The translations under genes were made by a program, and so were the position numbers. DNA of 8,181 bases from Pseudomonadota bacterium (GTDB taxonomy: Bacteria; Pseudomonadota; Alphaproteobacteria; Acetobacterales; Acetobacteraceae), in the NCBI GenBank assembly GCA_021808985.1, contig JAKBAQ010000122.1, positions 1 to 8,181 of the forward strand, read 5' to 3'. The notes under the pieces are model-generated. The model saw only the letters and a list, made by a program, of their open reading frames with translations. It did not search any database and was not told the DNA's origin. Within the stretch, counting starts at the first letter, position 1. Each line of letters opens with the position of its first letter. Of this stretch, positions 6,028 to 8,181 are shown in pieces.

Positions 6028-6057
6028 TTTTTAATAATTTTAATATGTTATAAGAGA

Positions 6058-6075
6058 AAACGGTTAAAACCGTTT
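6058..6075 (-). terminator. Hairpin terminator of the dikinase gene
   Basis: AAACGGTT and AACCGTTT pair across 2 nt (7 bp with a 4-nt loop is more realistic), beginning 1 nt after the dikinase stop at 6077 when read on the minus strand. The stem can extend through ATAAGA/TCTTAT past a 2-nt bulge. T-rich sequence follows on the minus strand. It is a weak but sensible intrinsic terminator, backed by the larger palindromes beyond it. Confidence 0.55.
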
Positions 6076-6076
6076 C

Positions 6077-8181
6077 TTATTTATCCCTGAAATGCGTCTC
6101 CGTGCGCTCAATCGCCGCCTGCGCCGCCGCCAGCCGGGCCACCGGCACACGATACGGCGAGCAGGACACATAATCCAAACCAACCGACTCGCAGAACGCG
6201 ATGGAAGCCGGGTCGCCACCATGCTCGCCGCAAATGCCGAGCTTGATCCCCGGCTTGGTCTTGCGCCCCTTCTCGGCGGCAATGCGCACCAGCGCGCCCA
6301 CGCCCTCAACGTCGATGGACACGAACGGGTCCTTGGCCAGAATGCCCTGCTCCACATAATGCGGCAGGAACTTGCCGGCATCGTCGCGCGAGAGGCCGAA
6401 CACCGTCTGCGTCAGGTCGTTGGTGCCAAACGAGAAGAAATCCGCCGCCTCGGCGATGGAATCGGCGGTCAGCGCCGCGCGCGGCAGTTCGATCATGGTG
6501 CCGATCGAATATTCAACGCTCTTGCCGCTCTCCGCGAACACCTCTTTCGCAACCTTCTCGATCTGCCCGCGTGTGATATCCAGCTCGCGCTTCACCCCCA
6601 CCAGCGGAATCATGATCTCTGGCACCGGCGCCTTGGCGGTCTTGGCAACCTCTATGGCCGCCTCGAAAATCGCCCGCGCCTGCATCTCGTAAATCTCCGG
6701 GTATGAAACCCCAAGCCGGCAACCGCGATGCCCGAGCATCGGGTTGGTCTCCGAAAGCTCTTCCGCCCGCGCCCTGATCTCGGCGGCATCCATGCCCAGC
6801 GCCTGCGCCACCTCGGCCAGCTCCGCCTCGCCATGCGGCAGGAACTCATGCAGCGGCGGGTCGAGCAGGCGGATCGTCACCGGCAGCCCCTCCATGATCT
6901 TGAACAGCGCCACGAAGTCATCGCGCTGGAAGGGCAGCAGCTTGGCCAGCGCCGCGCGCCGCCCGGCCTCATCCTTGGCCATGATCATCTGCCGCACGGC
7001 GGAAATCCGCGCCGGGTCAAAGAACATATGCTCGGTGCGGCACAGGCCTATCCCCTCGGCGCCGAACTTGCGCGCGGTGCCGGCATCCAGCGGGGTTTCC
7101 GCATTGGTGCGCACCTTCAGCCGCCGCACCTCATCGGCCCAGCCCATCAGCGTGCCAAACTCGCCCGAGAGCTGCGGCTCGATCATCTTCACCGCACCGG
7201 CGAAAACCTCGCCCGTGGCGCCGTCGATGGTCAAAATCTCCCCGGCGCGGATCACGACGCCAGCGGCGGAGAGCGTCTGCGCGCCATAATCAACCGAAAT
7301 CCCGCCAGCCCCGGCGACGCAGGGCCGCCCCATGCCGCGCGCCACCACCGCCGCGTGGCTGGTCATGCCGCCGCGCGTGGTCAAAATCCCGCGCGCCGCG
7401 TGCATGCCGTGAATATCCTCCGGGCTGGTCTCAATCCGCACCAGAATGACCGACTCCCCCTTCTGCGCGCGCATCTCCGCCTCATCGGCCGAGAACACCA
7501 CCGCGCCGCACGCCGCCCCCGGCGATGCCGGCAGCCCCTTGGCGAACAGTTTCGGCGCCGCCTTCGGGTCCAGCGTGGGGTGCAGCAACTGGTCCAACGA
7601 GGCTGGATTTACACGCATGATCGCCGTGTTTCGGTCAATCAACCCGCTTTCCGCCATCTCCACCGCAATGCGCAGCGAGGCCGCGGCCGAGCGCTTGCCC
7701 GCACGGGTCTGCAGCATATAAAGCTTGTTCTGCTGCACAGTGAACTCGATGTCCTGCATGTCCTTATAGTGCTTCTCCAGCACATCGCGGACCTTGTTCA
7801 GCTCGGCATAGGCTTCCGGCAGCGCCACCTCCATGCTCACCTCACCCGGCTTGGCGTAAGCCTGAGAAAGCGGCCGCGGCGTGCGGATACCCGCCACCAC
7901 ATCCTCACCCTGCGCGTTCACCAGATATTCGCCGTAAAACTCGTTCAGCCCGGTCGAGGGGTCACGGGTGAAGCACACGCCGGTGGCGCAATCCTCGCCC
8001 ATATTGCCGAACACCATCGCCTGCACGTTCACCGCCGTGCCCCAGCTCGCCGGGATGTCATGCAAACGGCGATACACATTGGCGCGCGGATTCATCCACG
8101 AGCCGAACACGGCCGTAATCGCGCCCCACAGCTGGTCCTGCGGGTCCTGCGGAAACGGCCGGCCGATCTCCTCGGCAACCA
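6077..8181 (-). CDS. ppdK: Pyruvate, phosphate dikinase (EC 2.7.9.1), N-terminus beyond window
   Basis: The frame stays open to the right edge and gives about 700 residues of a protein usually near 880-900, so roughly the first 180-200 residues are missing. The GTG at 8110 is not a start: FPQDPQDQLWGAI continues above it, as in full-length enzymes. The visible part is the end of the ATP-grasp domain, the swivelling phosphohistidine domain with TTRGGMTSHAAV (phospho-His codon at 7355-7357), and the PEP/pyruvate TIM barrel with LCRTEHMFF (near 7037), RLLDPPLHEF, MIELPRA, GTNDLTQ (from 6427) and the catalytic Cys in CGEHGGDP (codon 6230-6232). No key residue is missing. The enzyme interconverts ATP, phosphate and pyruvate with AMP, diphosphate and PEP in the cytosol and may serve gluconeogenesis or diphosphate-based glycolysis. 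The conserved Thr just before the His is where plant and some bacterial enzymes are controlled by a regulatory protein. A hairpin follows the stop. Confidence 0.97.
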   Translation of the reverse strand, partial: VAEEIGRPFPQDPQDQLWGAITAVFGSWMNPRANVYRRLHDIPASWGTAVNVQAMVFGNMGEDCATGVCFTRDPSTGLNEFYGEYLVNAQGEDVVAGIRTPRPLSQAYAKPGEVSMEVALPEAYAELNKVRDVLEKHYKDMQDIEFTVQQNKLYMLQTRAGKRSAAASLRIAVEMAESGLIDRNTAIMRVNPASLDQLLHPTLDPKAAPKLFAKGLPASPGAACGAVVFSADEAEMRAQKGESVILVRIETSPEDIHGMHAARGILTTRGGMTSHAAVVARGMGRPCVAGAGGISVDYGAQTLSAAGVVIRAGEILTIDGATGEVFAGAVKMIEPQLSGEFGTLMGWADEVRRLKVRTNAETPLDAGTARKFGAEGIGLCRTEHMFFDPARISAVRQMIMAKDEAGRRAALAKLLPFQRDDFVALFKIMEGLPVTIRLLDPPLHEFLPHGEAELAEVAQALGMDAAEIRARAEELSETNPMLGHRGCRLGVSYPEIYEMQARAIFEAAIEVAKTAKAPVPEIMIPLVGVKRELDITRGQIEKVAKEVFAESGKSVEYSIGTMIELPRAALTADSIAEAADFFSFGTNDLTQTVFGLSRDDAGKFLPHYVEQGILAKDPFVSIDVEGVGALVRIAAEKGRKTKPGIKLGICGEHGGDPASIAFCESVGLDYVSCSPYRVPVARLAAAQAAIERTETHFRDK

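Noticed and set aside
5943..6032. The palindrome cluster as a CRISPR array, tRNA or insertion-sequence end
   Set aside because: There is no spacer periodicity, no cloverleaf with tRNA consensus bases, and no transposase in the gap.
8108..8110. GTG at 8110 as the start of the dikinase gene
   Set aside because: The frame continues to the window edge with conserved dikinase sequence, so the gene is cut by the window and not short.

Overview
The window is GC-rich and gene-dense, and looks like the chromosome of an alphaproteobacterium. The supporting signs are an alpha-type fold-III ornithine decarboxylase, a YqaA-type DedA protein, a pyruvate phosphate dikinase, and nested A/T-core palindromes between convergent genes. 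Acetobacteraceae or a close relative is my best guess, from general resemblance only. I see no phage, transposon, CRISPR, toxin or tRNA sequence.

Layout. (1) Positions 1-2744, minus strand, are a three-gene cluster read right to left: an ornithine decarboxylase, then a dienelactone hydrolase-family protein 25 nt downstream, then after 2 nt an exported protein with a twin-arginine signal that runs off the left edge. This last gene has a TTG start and no stop inside the window. (2) Positions 2745-3045 are a divergent regulatory region. On the minus strand it holds the decarboxylase leader: two abutting hairpins, one of which covers the ribosome binding site, and a possible 68-codon upstream ORF ending 5 nt before the decarboxylase start. 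This fits the alphaproteobacterial speF leader class in position and function, but I could not run the covariance model. On the plus strand it holds an ATTGT/ACAAT motif cluster against the start of a response regulator that has no Shine-Dalgarno. (3) Positions 3046-5213, plus strand, are an OmpR-family response regulator and its histidine kinase, overlapping by 4 nt. The kinase has a proline-rich insert in its sensor domain. (4) Positions 5266-5844 are a YqaA/DedA-family membrane protein. (5) Positions 5845-6076 lie between convergent genes and are packed with inverted repeats. (6) From 6077 to the right edge, minus strand, are the C-terminal 700 or so residues of pyruvate phosphate dikinase.

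How the parts relate. The decarboxylase makes putrescine and is probably controlled through its leader. Its two downstream genes are likely co-transcribed but have no obvious link to polyamine metabolism. The two-component pair may autoregulate; its signal is unknown. The dikinase interconverts pyruvate and PEP. I find no clear case for a wholly new multi-gene system. The parts most worth following are the decarboxylase leader with its uORF, the Tat-exported protein, and the palindrome cluster.
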